From Phytophthora colocasiae (Eukaryota > Oomycota > Peronosporomycetes > Peronosporales > Peronosporaceae), in assembly GCA_018806915.1 (NCBI GenBank), contig JAGKQI010000061.1, positions 1,426,001-1,490,000 on the forward strand: a stretch of DNA of 64,000 nucleotides. The letters are read 5' to 3'. The number at the start of each line of letters is the position of its first letter. Positions within the stretch are counted from its first letter, which is position 1. This document shows positions 30,837-42,800 of the stretch, in pieces. A program made the translations under genes and the position numbers. The notes below the pieces were generated by a model. It saw only the letters and a program-made list of their open reading frames with translations, was not told the DNA's origin and made no database searches.

Positions 30837-32516
30837 TCAAAGTTCCTTCGCGAGGATACTCTGCAATCTGTACAACACCTCAGCAGCAGACGGACGTAAG
30901 CTCGGGTCAATGGCAACGCATGCGTAGCCCAATTGAACGATTGATGGCGGATTTGCGCTTGAAAACTCCACTTGAACTTTACCACTAGCCACTTGCTGTA
31001 ACAACGCTGCATCTGGGAGTTGACGGCCATACTGATCCCGTAAATTCCTCTTTATGTTTGCATATGGGAGTGTATGCACATCCAGCTCTGATAAGACCAC
31101 CCCGAACGAGAAAATGTCGGCCTTATCGTCGTACCATTCGCCCAACATCACCTCAGGAGCCATCCAGAGCGACGTACCCACTCCAGCAGTCAGCGTTTGG
31201 TCGAGGCGTTCCTTAGAGATACCAAAGTCTGTTAATTTCGCTCCCATCGAGCGATTCAGCAAGATGTTTCGGGATTTCAAGTCACGGTGAACGACTGGAG
31301 GCATTAACGAGTGAAGATACGCGAGGGCGTGGCACACCTGTAAAGCAATTGAAACCTTTTGTCGATTGAATCCAATAGGTTCGTGCTTTGTCTCGTACTG
31401 GTCCAATAGTCCTCGCAAGTCTCCACCGTCCATGAATTCAAGAACAACGCAGATATCCGAGAGTGCATCCCATGCAACACCAACGAAGGAAACGACGTTA
31501 GGATGATCCATTGTGGCGGTCATTTTCGCTTCGGTTAAGAACTGGTTCACTAACCGCAAATTCCCTCTCGAGGCAGGCAGAAGCATCTTCACTGCCACCT
31601 GCTGACCATTGAACTGACCGGAGTAGACTTCCCCAAAAGCACCATGGTTGATTCGGGCTTTGATGACAATTTTGTCCCTAGAAATGCGGTTGGCGATGAT
31701 CACTTCATCATCCCACATTCCGGTTGTGTGGGTGTTCGGAGCACTAGGCATAAATGCCCCAGTCTGGGTAGATCGTAAACTTGCTGTTGGTAGTAGTTCA
31801 GTTTCGTTGGATTTCATTGTAGAACGACTTCGTTTACAGCAGAGCACTATCAGAACGATGACTAGAATCAGCACTATTCCTCCAGCAACCAACCCAACAA
31901 TCACCCCTGTACTCAGACCAGACGAAGGTTTTTTTGTTGGTGCAGGAGTTGGACTGGGCGTTGCTACTTCATCTTTGTCGTTGCTCGAATACCATCGATT
32001 CCCATTCACATCGCACGCATGATCACTTAATGTAGCTGCAGGAATGGATACGGAATAATTGAGACTGTTATCCGTGCACAGGGAAGAATCATAGGTAAGG
32101 ACGGAGCCGCTGCCGTCATCGTCAAGTGTCGCGATAACATATCCCAAGGCACCAGGGGTTCCTTCACAATTTTCGGATGCGAAATAGCCCAGAGCATACC
32201 AAAAGTTATCGCAATTGAGATCCCGATACGATACCAGCAGAATATACTGAGAATCGCCGAATAGGTCTTGGATGTCGGCCATGTAGTCTGTCGAACACAC
32301 AATTGATAATGCACCCAGATTCGTAGAAGCGTCTGCAGTAGGGTCGACGATACACTCACTAGCGCAGGACGAGGATTCCTCGACGTAGACGTTGTACGGT
32401 GTTCCACTACACTTCGGAACAGAGTACCAGACATTGATTTTGTACTGGGTCGCGAATGTGTCGGCTTTCACTATGAAGGGAAGCGTCACGACGAGCAGGA
32501 AATCTTTGAGCCGCAT
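30837..32516 (-). CDS. Receptor-like TKL kinase, full length, 559 aa
   Basis: I chose the ATG at 32516 (MRLKDFLLVV) over 32645 because it directly starts a signal peptide (1-20), while the upstream 43 residues look like leader. The ectodomain (21-200) contains CSGTPYNV, VCSTDYMADIQDLFGDSQY, CEGTPGALGYVIATLDDDGS and RWYSSND, then a Pro/Thr stalk. The helix is 203-226. The juxtamembrane block is the variant MWDDEVIIANRISRDKI, and the P-loop is [33 protein letters not shown] and RPSAAEVL are all kept. It is a single exon and clusters by eye with the ectodomains at 19676 and 29656. Confidence 0.92.
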   Translation of the reverse strand: MRLKDFLLVVTLPFIVKADTFATQYKINVWYSVPKCSGTPYNVYVEESSSCASECIVDPTADASTNLGALSIVCSTDYMADIQDLFGDSQYILLVSYRDLNCDNFWYALGYFASENCEGTPGALGYVIATLDDDGSGSVLTYDSSLCTDNSLNYSVSIPAATLSDHACDVNGNRWYSSNDKDEVATPSPTPAPTKKPSSGLSTGVIVGLVAGGIVLILVIVLIVLCCKRSRSTMKSNETELLPTASLRSTQTGAFMPSAPNTHTTGMWDDEVIIANRISRDKIVIKARINHGAFGEVYSGQFNGQQVAVKMLLPASRGNLRLVNQFLTEAKMTATMDHPNVVSFVGVAWDALSDICVVLEFMDGGDLRGLLDQYETKHEPIGFNRQKVSIALQVCHALAYLHSLMPPVVHRDLKSRNILLNRSMGAKLTDFGISKERLDQTLTAGVGTSLWMAPEVMLGEWYDDKADIFSFGVVLSELDVHTLPYANIKRNLRDQYGRQLPDAALLQQVASGKVQVEFSSANPPSIVQLGYACVAIDPSLRPSAAEVLYRLQSILAKEL

Positions 32517-33769
32517 TTGAGCCAAAACGGAGCAACGAGTTGAGGGAGCGAGTTTGAAAGTGGGTGCACTACTTGGTGGGGTTTTCACCACTGGTGTACC
32601 ACAACATATCGTTACAACGGCTCGCTTCATTGTGTCCGTTTGCACCTAAAGGATTCAGCAAAGCTTTCGAAAGTACCAACATAGAGCATTGCCTGCCATC
32701 CATATTTTCAGACCACTGGACACGTTTCTCTGTGAACCTATTGCAGTTCTTGCCCGGCTTTTGGTAGCTCAGCAAGATAGCTTGTAGCAATAGGAATATC
32801 AGCATTCGTTTTGATCGTAACAAGCTCAACGAGATCAACTCACCAGACTACATCATCTTTGTGCACAATTAACAGCAACTAACGTATCCTAAACTACTTG
32901 ATACCCACAAGATATTATCTAGTGGTAGCACAAGATAACATACAATATATGTTATTTGTACTGAAGTTGCCGAAATGAAACAAAAACAGGATCTGGTAGA
33001 CACCACTCGTTTGTCTTTCGAGGAAAAAAAAACACTGCAGTAAACTTCACTTCAACATCGCAAGGTTAGCTAACAGGGATGAATGTGTACATCCAATTCT
33101 GACAAAGCAAAAATCCTATTGTCTTGCCGAAAGTCAAGCTTGCATAGGTCAGTTTTAGATCCCCCCAAGTTGCGTGGAGGAAGATGAATTAAAATCTTGC
33201 AGCCAATTTACTCAAAAGAACGCGAAAGCATGAACTACAAACGAATCCCACGCGAAACCAATATCGTTTCGGCTAAATCCTTATTGAGGTGCTCCAATTT
33301 CCTTCAAGCAGCATCGGATAATAAGTGCCATCTCCATACGTTTCTTGACTCGCCCTTTGCGAGGGTCATCTACCGTAGTCATTTCGAAGTCCTGTTGCTT
33401 CTCGGTGTTGTATGTAAAAAGAATCTCGAATGGAATTAATGTTGACAGGTGGATGCGAACGGGCTTAAACACGAGTAAAATCGGAGTCAATTCAAGTAAT
33501 CCTTCAAAAGGATGAACTTCGAGTAATCGAGATCGCTAAAAGCGCATTTGCGAGTAAAACTAAAAAAGATACATTTAAAGTACATCAACACCAAAGTGTA
33601 TTGCAGTCACAGAGTTAACTTGGTAGCTTTAACTGTGCACCAACTCTTCAGCTTCTAAAGCCTTCTCACTAGCGCATCCTTGAGAAACCGCTTGTGGCAG
33701 CCCAATCGAGAACTAGTAAGCCACTGCTCCTGCAACGTCTGCCCCGTGAGTATAGGCTCGATTAAGACA
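32517..33769. other. Gene-poor region, about 1.25 kb
   Basis: AT-richer sequence with short ORFs only. None carries a family motif, and no clear terminal repeats were found. Confidence 0.45.
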
Positions 33770-35253
33770 CTAGGCTAGCTCCTGGTACTCAATTTTCACT
33801 TGAGCACCGTGCGAAATCGTGGTCATCCAGAAGTAACAGCCGTCTTTCTCCCCCCAGGAGACGACTTTGGCGAGAAGAAACTGCTCATCTTCAGCACCAT
33901 CATCTGCAGCGAGCGTAAACTCTCGAGTATTGTCGCCTCCTTCTGCTAACGGACCCGTGGGTTCACGGTTATACTTTCTGACATCGCTCAATCCATCAAT
34001 TCAGCAGTGTGTTCGACCAACATGCCAAGCATTAGAGACGACTGTAGTGGGTCTCGATATCACGAACACACGCGAGGGAAGCTGGCGCTTCCTGTCAACC
34101 TTGGTCTATTGCTTGCTCGCTCTAAGGTAGAGTGTAATCTGACTAATCTCATCGTTATGCTTGCTACAGCTTCGATCTACTCGTCCTCTGACTTCTATGC
34201 CAGCTCGGCTTCACAGTCTGTGCGGCAGCTCGGCCTCGCCCTTTGTGCAGCCCAGTGCAGTGGGCATGGCTTGGATTCAACCAGCCACTACAACGACGGA
34301 ACATTGCTTTTTCTTGTGCCCTGCTTTACAACCGCTCTGGCTCCAGATATGATCATTCAGGTCACGATTCTTTAGAGCTGAATTGACTTGGAAAGTATTG
34401 CTCTTCCCGAAAGCCGCAGGACGTACCCAAAAATTGGAGGAAGTATCAACAAGAGATATTGCTCCTATCGAGAGTTTAGATTGCCGTAGCCTTTCATGCA
34501 ACATGGAGACTTCGGAATGACATTCACTTTCGAAAAACGGAGGCGCAACTACCAACATAGCAAACGTACTGTCGTCGTTTAAGAGGCTCTAACAGTATAT
34601 CTACCAGTATGCCAACGAGCTCAACTGTGATGGTACAACCATTACACTATTGATCCGACAACTTTGCTTTGACCCGCCAAAAGATGCTCACCTGGAACAA
34701 ACTCCTCATCTATGGATTGCTCAAGCGTCAATCTAGAGCTGAAGATTAAGACAGAATATCTGAAGTCCAACGAGTTGTCCACTCACCAGTTAATCAATTT
34801 AGTTCACTTCACTTCTGCTAACGGACCAGGTCGCTTGCGCTGACCACCGCTCAACTTTATGACAGGCAAGGACTTGAGAATTCTTTCAACGCTGATGTCA
34901 CGCTGTAGAGCCATAGCCGCCACCACATGGGTGCATTGCCAACATGTATGAACAAACTTCGCACAGTCGCAAGTATATTTCTTATGGATTGCAATTGTCA
35001 GATACAATAGCCAGAACTGATTAACATGTTGCTCGTTCCGTTGCCTTGGAAACTGGCGCTTCGGACAATCTGTGTGAGACGCAGTGATATATTCTAGCGC
35101 ACCGCGTATTTGTGTATACATTGAGCCATCCAGCAGGTCTATTGCGACTTTCGCGTAATCCAGCGACGAGAACGTCTCACACGCCTCAAAACGCATTCGC
35201 TTGGAAACCATCCTCTTCAGAAGAAGCCGCGAAGTCACTGGCTCCGCTCCCAA
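33770..35253 (-). pseudogene. Mutator-like (MULE) transposase remnant with SWIM zinc finger
   Basis: The minus-strand frame 35253-34804 includes YTCDCAKFVHTCWQCTHVVAAMAL, a SWIM-type CxCx(n)CxH finger as found at the C-terminus of MULE transposases, followed by GGQRKRPGPLAEVK. A separate minus frame at 33991-33770 contains TGPLAEGGD and acidic residues and may be a second piece of the same tail; the sequence between is not recognisable. No DDE core is left. The remnant lies just downstream of the receptor at 35385-36180 that has lost its kinase domain, so it may have been involved in that loss. Confidence 0.6.
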
Positions 35254-35384
35254 CGGTGTATTGGCTCATCAAAACGCAAATGGATGCATATATGAACGCC
35301 TTCCAGCCAACCACTTTAAACTTACTTCGATTGTCTCCTTTCAACCAACTACTCGAAATTAATCTTTTTCAGTTAAAGTTTACT

Positions 35385-36180
35385 TCAAAAGCCGCCAAAA
35401 TATAATTTACTCGAAGTTTCCCTGAAATTTACTTGAAGATGACTTTCGATGGGTTTCTCTATGGTCCGTCGTCTGCAGCAAAGGATCGCCTGAAAAATTA
35501 GTACGATCACCATAACACTTCCAACCCCGATCCCGATAATTGCTGCTGTGCTTAGCCCCGAATGAACAGGAGTTGGTTCGATTAGCGGTGCTACTGGGCG
35601 AAATGTACTGCTACTCGTTTCTTGAGCCAAAGATTTAGCCCTTTCAACATCACCTGAATACCATTTGAAGTGGTTAATATCACATTCATGGCTGTTAAGG
35701 GTGTCTCGGTCAATTGAGTAGCTCACATCTGAGTTCGAGCATGTTGAGCTGCTGAATATCTCCAATGCCGCAGATCCGTTGGTGTGGAGTGTTGCAATCG
35801 CAAAGGCTGAGGATCCCTCCGAACCTTCGCAATTTCCGGACGCAATGAAAACCTCAATCTCTGTGTCGTCGCAGCTCGCCTTGACTAGATAAGGAGAATG
35901 ACCGAAGATTTCTTCAACGGATTGGATAATGTCGGAGGTGCAGACCGTCTTTAGATGCCTTGAACTTGCGTTATTGCCTACCAGACAGTTTTCGTTGGAG
36001 TTGCAAGTCGTTGATTCTGAAATTAAGATACGAAAGGGGGTCCCGTCACAATCAGAGTCGGCATACCAAACGCTGAGACTGAAGAGCGTAGCGTTCGAAG
36101 AGGTGACCATTTGTACTGAGAGCTGTGTGCAAAGGTGGGCAAATTGGAAAATGATCTGTGAACCGGCAGTAGATAACACT
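35385..36180 (-). CDS. Receptor ectodomain plus membrane helix, no kinase domain
   Basis: The frame carries the family ectodomain (CDGTPFRIL, VCTSDIIQSVEEIFGHSPYLV, CEGSEGSSAFAIATLHTNGSA, FKWYSGD), a stalk, and a helix (GLSTAAIIGIGVGSVMVIVLIFQAIL) with a CCRRR stop-transfer. After about 27 cytoplasmic residues it ends in TSSKLYFGGF and a stop. No GLWNDD block or kinase follows. The only in-frame ATG, near 36110, falls after the hydrophobic leader, so the start is uncertain: it may be an upstream exon, a non-ATG start, or decay. It could be a receptor-like protein without a kinase, or a truncated pseudogene beside a MULE remnant. Confidence 0.6.
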
Positions 36181-36505
36181 CGACGAACGCTCGTGTAGAT
36201 TATGACACTACAAGTTGCAAACAGGAAAACCGTCCTCGAAAGACATTGCCTTGTCGATAGAAATCTACTTTACCGCCAAGTGTCCGTTTGAAACTAGGCC
36301 GCTGGACAGAATTTCAGATAACGGTAGAACGGAGCCCGTGCAATTCCGCGTGAACTTGTAGCGAAACCCGGATCTATCTGTCATCTCACATTGTCTTTGT
36401 GTGTCACCAGTGCACTAATGAAAAGAATAACAACATCAAACAGACAACATGTAAATTATTAAATGACAAACAATATAAAGTAGTTTCCTAACGGTAGATA
36501 GTAAC
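36181..36505. other. Intergenic spacer
   Basis: About 325 bases between the kinase-less receptor and the next kinase stop. Nothing else is supported. Confidence 0.45.
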
Positions 36506-38191
36506 TCATGCAATGTCCTTTGTTAGAATCACTTGCAGTCGATACAGAGCTTCCGCTGCCGTTGGTCGATCACATGGGTTTAACGATACACAAGCTAGTC
36601 CAAGTTCCACAATACTAGTGGGGGTAGCTTGTGAGAATTTCACTGTCAAGATTCCCATCGCAACCTGCTGGAGAATCGCCGCATCTGGAAGTTTCCTTCC
36701 GTTCGAGTCTCGAACTTGTTCCTTCGCTTGGGCATACGGTAGCGTATGTAGGTCCAGCTCCGACAGCACCACCCCGAACGAAAAGATGTCCGCTTTCACA
36801 TCGTACCGCTCACCTAGCATCACTTCTGGAGCCATCCACAGGGAAGTTCCCACTCCAGCCGTCATGGTTTGGTCTTGTCTTTCCTTTGAAATGCCAAAGT
36901 CCGTCAGTTTAGCTTCCATTGCATTATTCAGCAGAATATTGCGCGATTTGAGGTCGCGGTGGATGATTGGAGGCAACAGCGAGTGGAGATAAGTCAATGC
37001 GTGACAAACTTGAAGTGCAATGTTGGTCTTCTGGCGATCAAACCCAACCGGATGATGATTTTCTTCGTACTTGGTAAGTAGCTCTCGTAAATCACCGTTC
37101 TCCATGAATTCCAACACGACACAAATATCCGAGAGTGCATCCCAAGCCACTCCAACAAACCCGACGATATTTGGGTGGTCCATTGTGGCTGTGAGTTTTG
37201 CTTCAGCTAGAAAATCATTGACGTGTTTAAGATCTCCACGTGTATGAGGAACGAGCATCTTGACAGCTACTAGGTTCCCATTGAACACACCTTCATAAAC
37301 CTCGCCAAACGCACCACGACTCAAGAGTTTCTTCACACGGACCTTATCTCGAGGGATTCGATTTGCGGTGATCACATCGTCGTTCCACAAACCAACTTGA
37401 CCATGTACTGCAACATTTACAGTGCTGGTATCCCGAGTTTGGATATTTGTGGTGGACTGCTCGGGAACTTCGGTGTGCTTTACGTGCGCTTGTCGTTTGC
37501 AGCAGCAGATTCCAACACCAACGAGAAGCAGAGCGAGGACACCACCAAGAATTATGTACCAGACTTTTGACGTCTTGTTGCTCTCGGAATTGTTTCCTTC
37601 TTTACCAGCAGACGCAGAGCCAAGACTGTCAAGACTGTCATCGAAATAATACCATTTGGTCGAGGAACGGTCACATTTATGAGATTCAAGCGTGTACTTG
37701 TCCACCGTGTATGTATCCATCAGCTCCGAACTGTGACACACAGAGTCATAATAGTACTCTATGACTGCCGATCCGTCTGATTCCAGGCTCGCAATAACGT
37801 GGTAGTTTTGACTCGAGTTCTGGTTTGGAGATCCTTCACATTTACTCGAAACCAGCATTGCTTCAGCATACGCAAGATTCTCGCAAGAAACGTCGTCGTA
37901 GGCCTCCACCAAAATAAAAGGGGAATGCGCGAATACTTCTTTCATATAGGTCTTGTACTCCGAGGTGCAGTCAACGAACACGACACCGACACCAGTAGAA
38001 CTCATGTTTCCATCCTCAAAGCATTCTTTAGTACTGCAACTTGCATCTCTCTCAGTATACGCGTTGTAGGGTGTACCTTCACCACATTTGTTACCTGCGT
38101 AGTAGACCCATATTTTGTTTAATCGTGATCCAGCCACAAGGGACAGCAAGTGGCATAGCAGGAGTACAAATATCATCGAAGACGGACGCAT
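36506..38191 (-). CDS. Receptor-like TKL kinase, full length, 561 aa
   Basis: The start is the ATG at 38191 (MRPSSMIFVLLLCHLL), giving a signal peptide 1-21. The ectodomain (22-205) has CGEGTPYNAY, DCTSEYKTYMKEVFAHSPFILV, CEGSPNQN, ASLESDGSAVIEYY and KWYYFDD in place of the usual WYSSND. The helix is about 210-231, ending in CCCKRQ. The juxtamembrane GLWNDDVITANRIPRDKV precedes a complete kinase: [76 protein letters not shown]. It is a single exon with all catalytic residues present. Confidence 0.93.
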   Translation of the reverse strand: MRPSSMIFVLLLCHLLSLVAGSRLNKIWVYYAGNKCGEGTPYNAYTERDASCSTKECFEDGNMSSTGVGVVFVDCTSEYKTYMKEVFAHSPFILVEAYDDVSCENLAYAEAMLVSSKCEGSPNQNSSQNYHVIASLESDGSAVIEYYYDSVCHSSELMDTYTVDKYTLESHKCDRSSTKWYYFDDSLDSLGSASAGKEGNNSESNKTSKVWYIILGGVLALLLVGVGICCCKRQAHVKHTEVPEQSTTNIQTRDTSTVNVAVHGQVGLWNDDVITANRIPRDKVRVKKLLSRGAFGEVYEGVFNGNLVAVKMLVPHTRGDLKHVNDFLAEAKLTATMDHPNIVGFVGVAWDALSDICVVLEFMENGDLRELLTKYEENHHPVGFDRQKTNIALQVCHALTYLHSLLPPIIHRDLKSRNILLNNAMEAKLTDFGISKERQDQTMTAGVGTSLWMAPEVMLGERYDVKADIFSFGVVLSELDLHTLPYAQAKEQVRDSNGRKLPDAAILQQVAMGILTVKFSQATPTSIVELGLACVSLNPCDRPTAAEALYRLQVILTKDIA

Positions 38192-38801
38192 CACAAAGGC
38201 TTTGGATATCTCGAGACGAAAGAATTATGACGACCATAATCTATGGAGACTGTGTCCGGTGTCTGTTGAAGATCCATGCGTTTTGTCCACCAGTACGGCT
38301 AAATTAGAGTCAAGAAGAATGCCGGATCGGAGCTGTTCAAGTGGGTGCGCACCTATCTGCTACTTTTGGATTAATACAGTACGTCAACGTCTCGTGTCGG
38401 ACTGTTAGGAACACACACTCAGCAGTTATTTGGTCGAGTTTCCACGTATCTGTGAACGAACTCCAGGATCAGCAGTGTTATCTGTTTGCAAGATAGAGCA
38501 GTCATCTTGTGTCCACTCCTTTCGCGATTTCTGGTTTCGCAAGGCCTTTGTCTCGTGATATATAGCGCTTTCACCAGTTACAAACCCAATTCTTTTCTCC
38601 ACCTTTCGGGTTTACTCGTCCTAAAACTTGCCTGGGTCTTTTCCACTCTATCGCCATTGCAACTCTAGCGACACAAAGATTCGATTGAAACCATTGAAAC
38701 ACAGACGTTAGTCAGCCGCTCTTTGTTTTAAGATGCCAGAACTCTCCGTACTTGCTGTACGCAAGTTGATACATACATGCATAATAATTCGTCGCCATTA
38801 C
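38192..38801. other. Intergenic region upstream of the 36506-38191 kinase
   Basis: About 600 bases with no supported gene; it holds that kinase's promoter. Confidence 0.45.
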
Positions 38802-39411
38802 AGCGAATAAGAGAGAGTTGAGTCCTGAATTTGAAGGCAGTTTTGAATCGCACTTTACTCGCGCCTTTCCGGGGGCGGTGACTTTTCTCGGTAGACTCAA
38901 GGTTCGCACCCAAATTGCAGTTCAAAATGGAAGCGCGATAAGAGCAAATTGAATTTGAATTTGATGTCCTACAAACACTCTACATTACCTTGAGCAAAAC
39001 GGAATTGCTCCAGACAAGGCGTGCGCGGGGCTTCCTGCTCGATAACAGTCCTATAGATACATATAGCCCGCCAACAGCATCCGTACTGCAGACGCTGCCT
39101 TATCGGACGTATGTCGTTGATGCGCTCCGTGGACTTGACGGTGATTGCTTGTTGAGCGTGGATGCCTCAAAAACATTCATTCCGCACTCACCCCGTGTGA
39201 CGCGCCGCGGTGACGCGCCTTTTCCCGCCCTTTCCGGCTGCATTTTGCGTCAAAATGAATGAATCGAATCCGTACTTTGCACTGCAGCAATTTGGCAAAT
39301 TGCAGTTCAAAATGTAACAGACGCGCCTGGCGCCGCGGCGCTAAGTTCGCACGCACTTTTTATTGTACTTTTTGGCTTCAAACTCAAAATTCAAATTCTC
39401 TCTTATTCGCT
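38802..39411. mobile_element. 610-bp MITE-like element
   Basis: It is bounded by a perfect 15-bp inverted repeat, AGCGAATAAGAGAGA at 38802-38816 and its complement at 39397-39411, with weaker pairing further in. Internally an 18-bp direct repeat AAATTGCAGTTCAAAATG occurs near 38917 and 39298. No target duplication was recognised and no coding capacity is seen. It sits about 470 bp upstream of the PH-DUF547 start codon. Confidence 0.5.
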
Positions 39412-39878
39412 CTATTGGCACTACGAGACGCTTCGCCCCTATTCTCAGATCGGTCCTAGTTTAGGACTCTCAGCACAAAAGAAATTGATGTAAGACACCC
39501 AATAAAAGTGCAATCTTTTTCACCAATCAGCGTGGTTTTTCTAATTCCATTCTATTTCTAGCATCGGTGCTAGAAATAGCGTAGGCAGGGCGTGCGGTGA
39601 TTTAGCAAATCTTTCCTCTCCACCGTTCAATTCTTCAACTAAATCGTACTCATCTTCCCACTTCTAAACTAATTCCTTACTTCCGATCTATAAATCGTCA
39701 CTATCAACACCCTAATTCCCCACAATCGACTGACGCACGTCAAGCGATCTGAGCAACGGATTATCTCGGCCCAGGGTGGACTTCATTTAGCTCCTGATTC
39801 CTTTTTCAATGGCGTTCTAAACGCTATTTGTTCAGTTCCGAAACGTCTGCGTATCGCACAAGAGTAGAATTCGCCAAA
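39412..39878. promoter_or_regulatory. Upstream region of the PH-DUF547 gene
   Basis: It contains an Inr-like CTTCATTTAGCTCC near 39780-39793, about 90 bases before the ATG. An in-frame TTG at 39828 has no start-codon support. Confidence 0.35.
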
Positions 39879-42800
39879 ATGGCGCAGTGGAAGGGTCAGA
39901 ACGAGGCTTTACGACGCCAAATGAGGTCTTTGGCGACGTGTTTGGCGCTCGTGGCGTTTGTCGGCACCAGTTTCCGCTGTCTACAGGTCGAAGCCTATTC
40001 GAAGCTTCTATTTAGGCTTGTATTCCCTTCAGGAGACGTCACAGTGTCTAAAATGCTGTGGCTTGGACTGGGGATGGGCCTCGCAGTTGTCCAGCTCAAG
40101 GACGTTGTGGACAGATGCAGACAGAAGTGGACAACAAGAAGACAACAGATGTTTCTGGTGGACGAAAGCAGTCGAACAGCTTCTGTTATCGTTCTTTCTG
40201 GTGTGAACAAGCTCCAACGAGTTCCAGTGAACACGCAGCAGTTCCAAGGTCAAATGGTACTCGAAACTTCCGTCAACAGTTTCGGACTGCAGCTTCAAGG
40301 TTGCTTTATGAGCCACGTACCAGTCAATAGCGAGTTGTTCCTGGCTTTAGAACTTCTAACGGAGGTGAAAGGCTTGAAGTGGACAGTTATTGAGCAGTTC
40401 TGCAAATGGTGTGGGGTTCAACCGGTACAATATCAGGACCAGAAGAGCTTGGGGCAACTTCATTTCTCAGTTCCATTGACTTTGTGTGAGGACTTGCTCT
40501 TTAAGCCAAATCATGGTGAAGAGAAGCAGGCGAACAACTTCACTCAGGAGAAGATCTACACACTGGAAGTGAGCAGTTCAGGCTGGAAGTTGAAGTGGTT
40601 AGTGACCTCAATACTGACAGTGCTCGAGTGGATTCCAAGCGGCTGGACGATGCCTCCAGTGCGTCTCACTGGATACTTACAGGTTCCGAAGCGAGGTGTG
40701 CAAGTGATTACGATGGAAAAGCGGAATCTATTTTGCTTTTCAATGCACTATGAAGGACCTCCGACACATTTCGACTCGAAACCTCTACGGATCTCGCTTC
40801 CTCGGGATGATCTGGTACCAGAACTTGACGTTGGTTCTCCAATTGCGCTCTTTAGTGGCAATGGACAACGCGGAGGAGTTCCATTGGCTCATGCAGAGGC
40901 GTGTCGACGGATCGGAGAAGATTCCCGAGCTTTAAATCGATTGAACTTCTCTCTTGATGTCTGGGTGGAGTTCGTCGACCGTGTAGCTGGACGACGTAAA
41001 GTTGGATACCTCCTAGAAGTAACAGACGAGACGCAGCAGCTACGACGTACAGTGATGCGAAGTGCCACAACGCTGAAAAACGCTTTACTACTGCTGCATT
41101 TGGAGCACAAGATTGATCGGAAAGAAACTGAACGTGAGACTGGAAAATTTGAGACGGAGATCGAACTGGAACAAGCTGAGTCCGTAGACTTCCAAACCCT
41201 AACAGTTGAATCTCGCGAGTACCGCTACGGACAAATTGAGCACGAGACGTCCGCTGTGGCTCAGGTTCTGGAACAAATCGCGTCTACTCCAGCTCAAGGA
41301 AGACGTCGCTGGCGACAACCGCAACGCTGCTACCAGAACCAATTGGAGAAAGCCACACTCTATCGGTGTTTGATGTCGCCTTCGCGGTTACCTTCTGTAC
41401 CAAGTTACCACGCAATCGGAGTGCAGCTTAATGAGTCTCAGCATCTTGCTATGAATGTTGTATCTGAGGCTGGAGTTTACCGTCTACATGGAGCTGGAGA
41501 CGGAACGAGGCCATTACTTCGTCAGGAATGGTTCATCGTGGCTGCAGACAATCTGCACTTCTTCAGGTCCTTCTCAGTGATTCCATCTCTGAGTATTCCG
41601 GTTACCAGTGTGCTTAACGTCTCCAGTATCGATCACTTGGACTTGCTGAATGGGAACAAACCGGCGAATGTATATCATGCTAAAGGAGCAGTTCCTCGGT
41701 GGTATTGTCTAGAGATTCATCTCGTGCTGGAAGTCATCACATTATTTGTGGAGACCCCTGAAGAGCGAGAGCAGTTGGTTGCCTCCCTTCAACCTCTTAC
41801 GATCGACGGTTGCGACGGCCACGTACCATCAATTCCAGTGAAAGAAGAAGCGGTTGCAGTGGCTCCTCTCTTCTGTCCGATGACGTTGGATACCCAAACC
41901 CAACCGGTATGTCTAAACCAACGTACATCTAGATTTGTGGACGGCTTTGAGACGGATATCAACGCGTCAAGGGCACATAAACTGGTGCAGGAGAGTTTGG
42001 AAGCTGGTTTGAAGGTTTTTGCACTGGGTGAAGTGGCAGTTCGACTGCGTATCAACCGACCGACTGTTCTACGCTTCCTCGACAAGGTTGAAAAGTTGAA
42101 CAATCTCGATCTGGATAAAGTGTCAGCTGGAATGTCAAGCAGAGATCGAGTCGCATTGGGTTTGAATCTCTATCACACGCTGTTCATTCACGCAGTGCTC
42201 ATTTTCCGGTATCCTCAGTCTCACGAGCAGTGGAAATTGCTGCAGACCATTCCGTGCTATCTCATGCGCGTTAAAGGCGGGAATGAGTCTGTACGATACA
42301 CTTTAGCTGACATTCAACGTGTCATTCTCCGCTGTCCCGTTCCAGTGTCATTGGAGGCTTCAAGTTTCAAACGGAGCTTGTCTCAAAACGCCCTCATGGA
42401 TCTAGCTATTGGCGGTGGAGATGCTATCGACGGATTGTCCAGGACCGTCTTGGGAGTGGCGTGGACTCCAGTGTTACCCAGCAGCAGCTCCTATTCAGCA
42501 GTTAAGACCACACCACGTCCCATTCCAGCAAGTTTGGCAATCGACAACGCAGATATCCGCACTTGTTTGGCACTTCAAATCAACAGTTCACCCCCAGCTG
42601 CGAAGACGACGGGGGTTATTCGAGTGTACGATGGTGGAAGGAAGCTGAACGACCAGTTGGATGCTACGTGCACCATCTTCCTCAGTCGAGAACTGGAGTT
42701 GGACGAGGTGAACCGTGTGATAAGGTTACCTCGAGTCTGCGAATGGTATCGGATTGGTCACCGAGACGAAGGTGACGAGCACAATGATGGTGTTAACCGA

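Noticed and set aside
39828..39878. Start of the PH-DUF547 protein at 39828
   Set aside because: That codon is TTG; the first ATG in frame is 39879.
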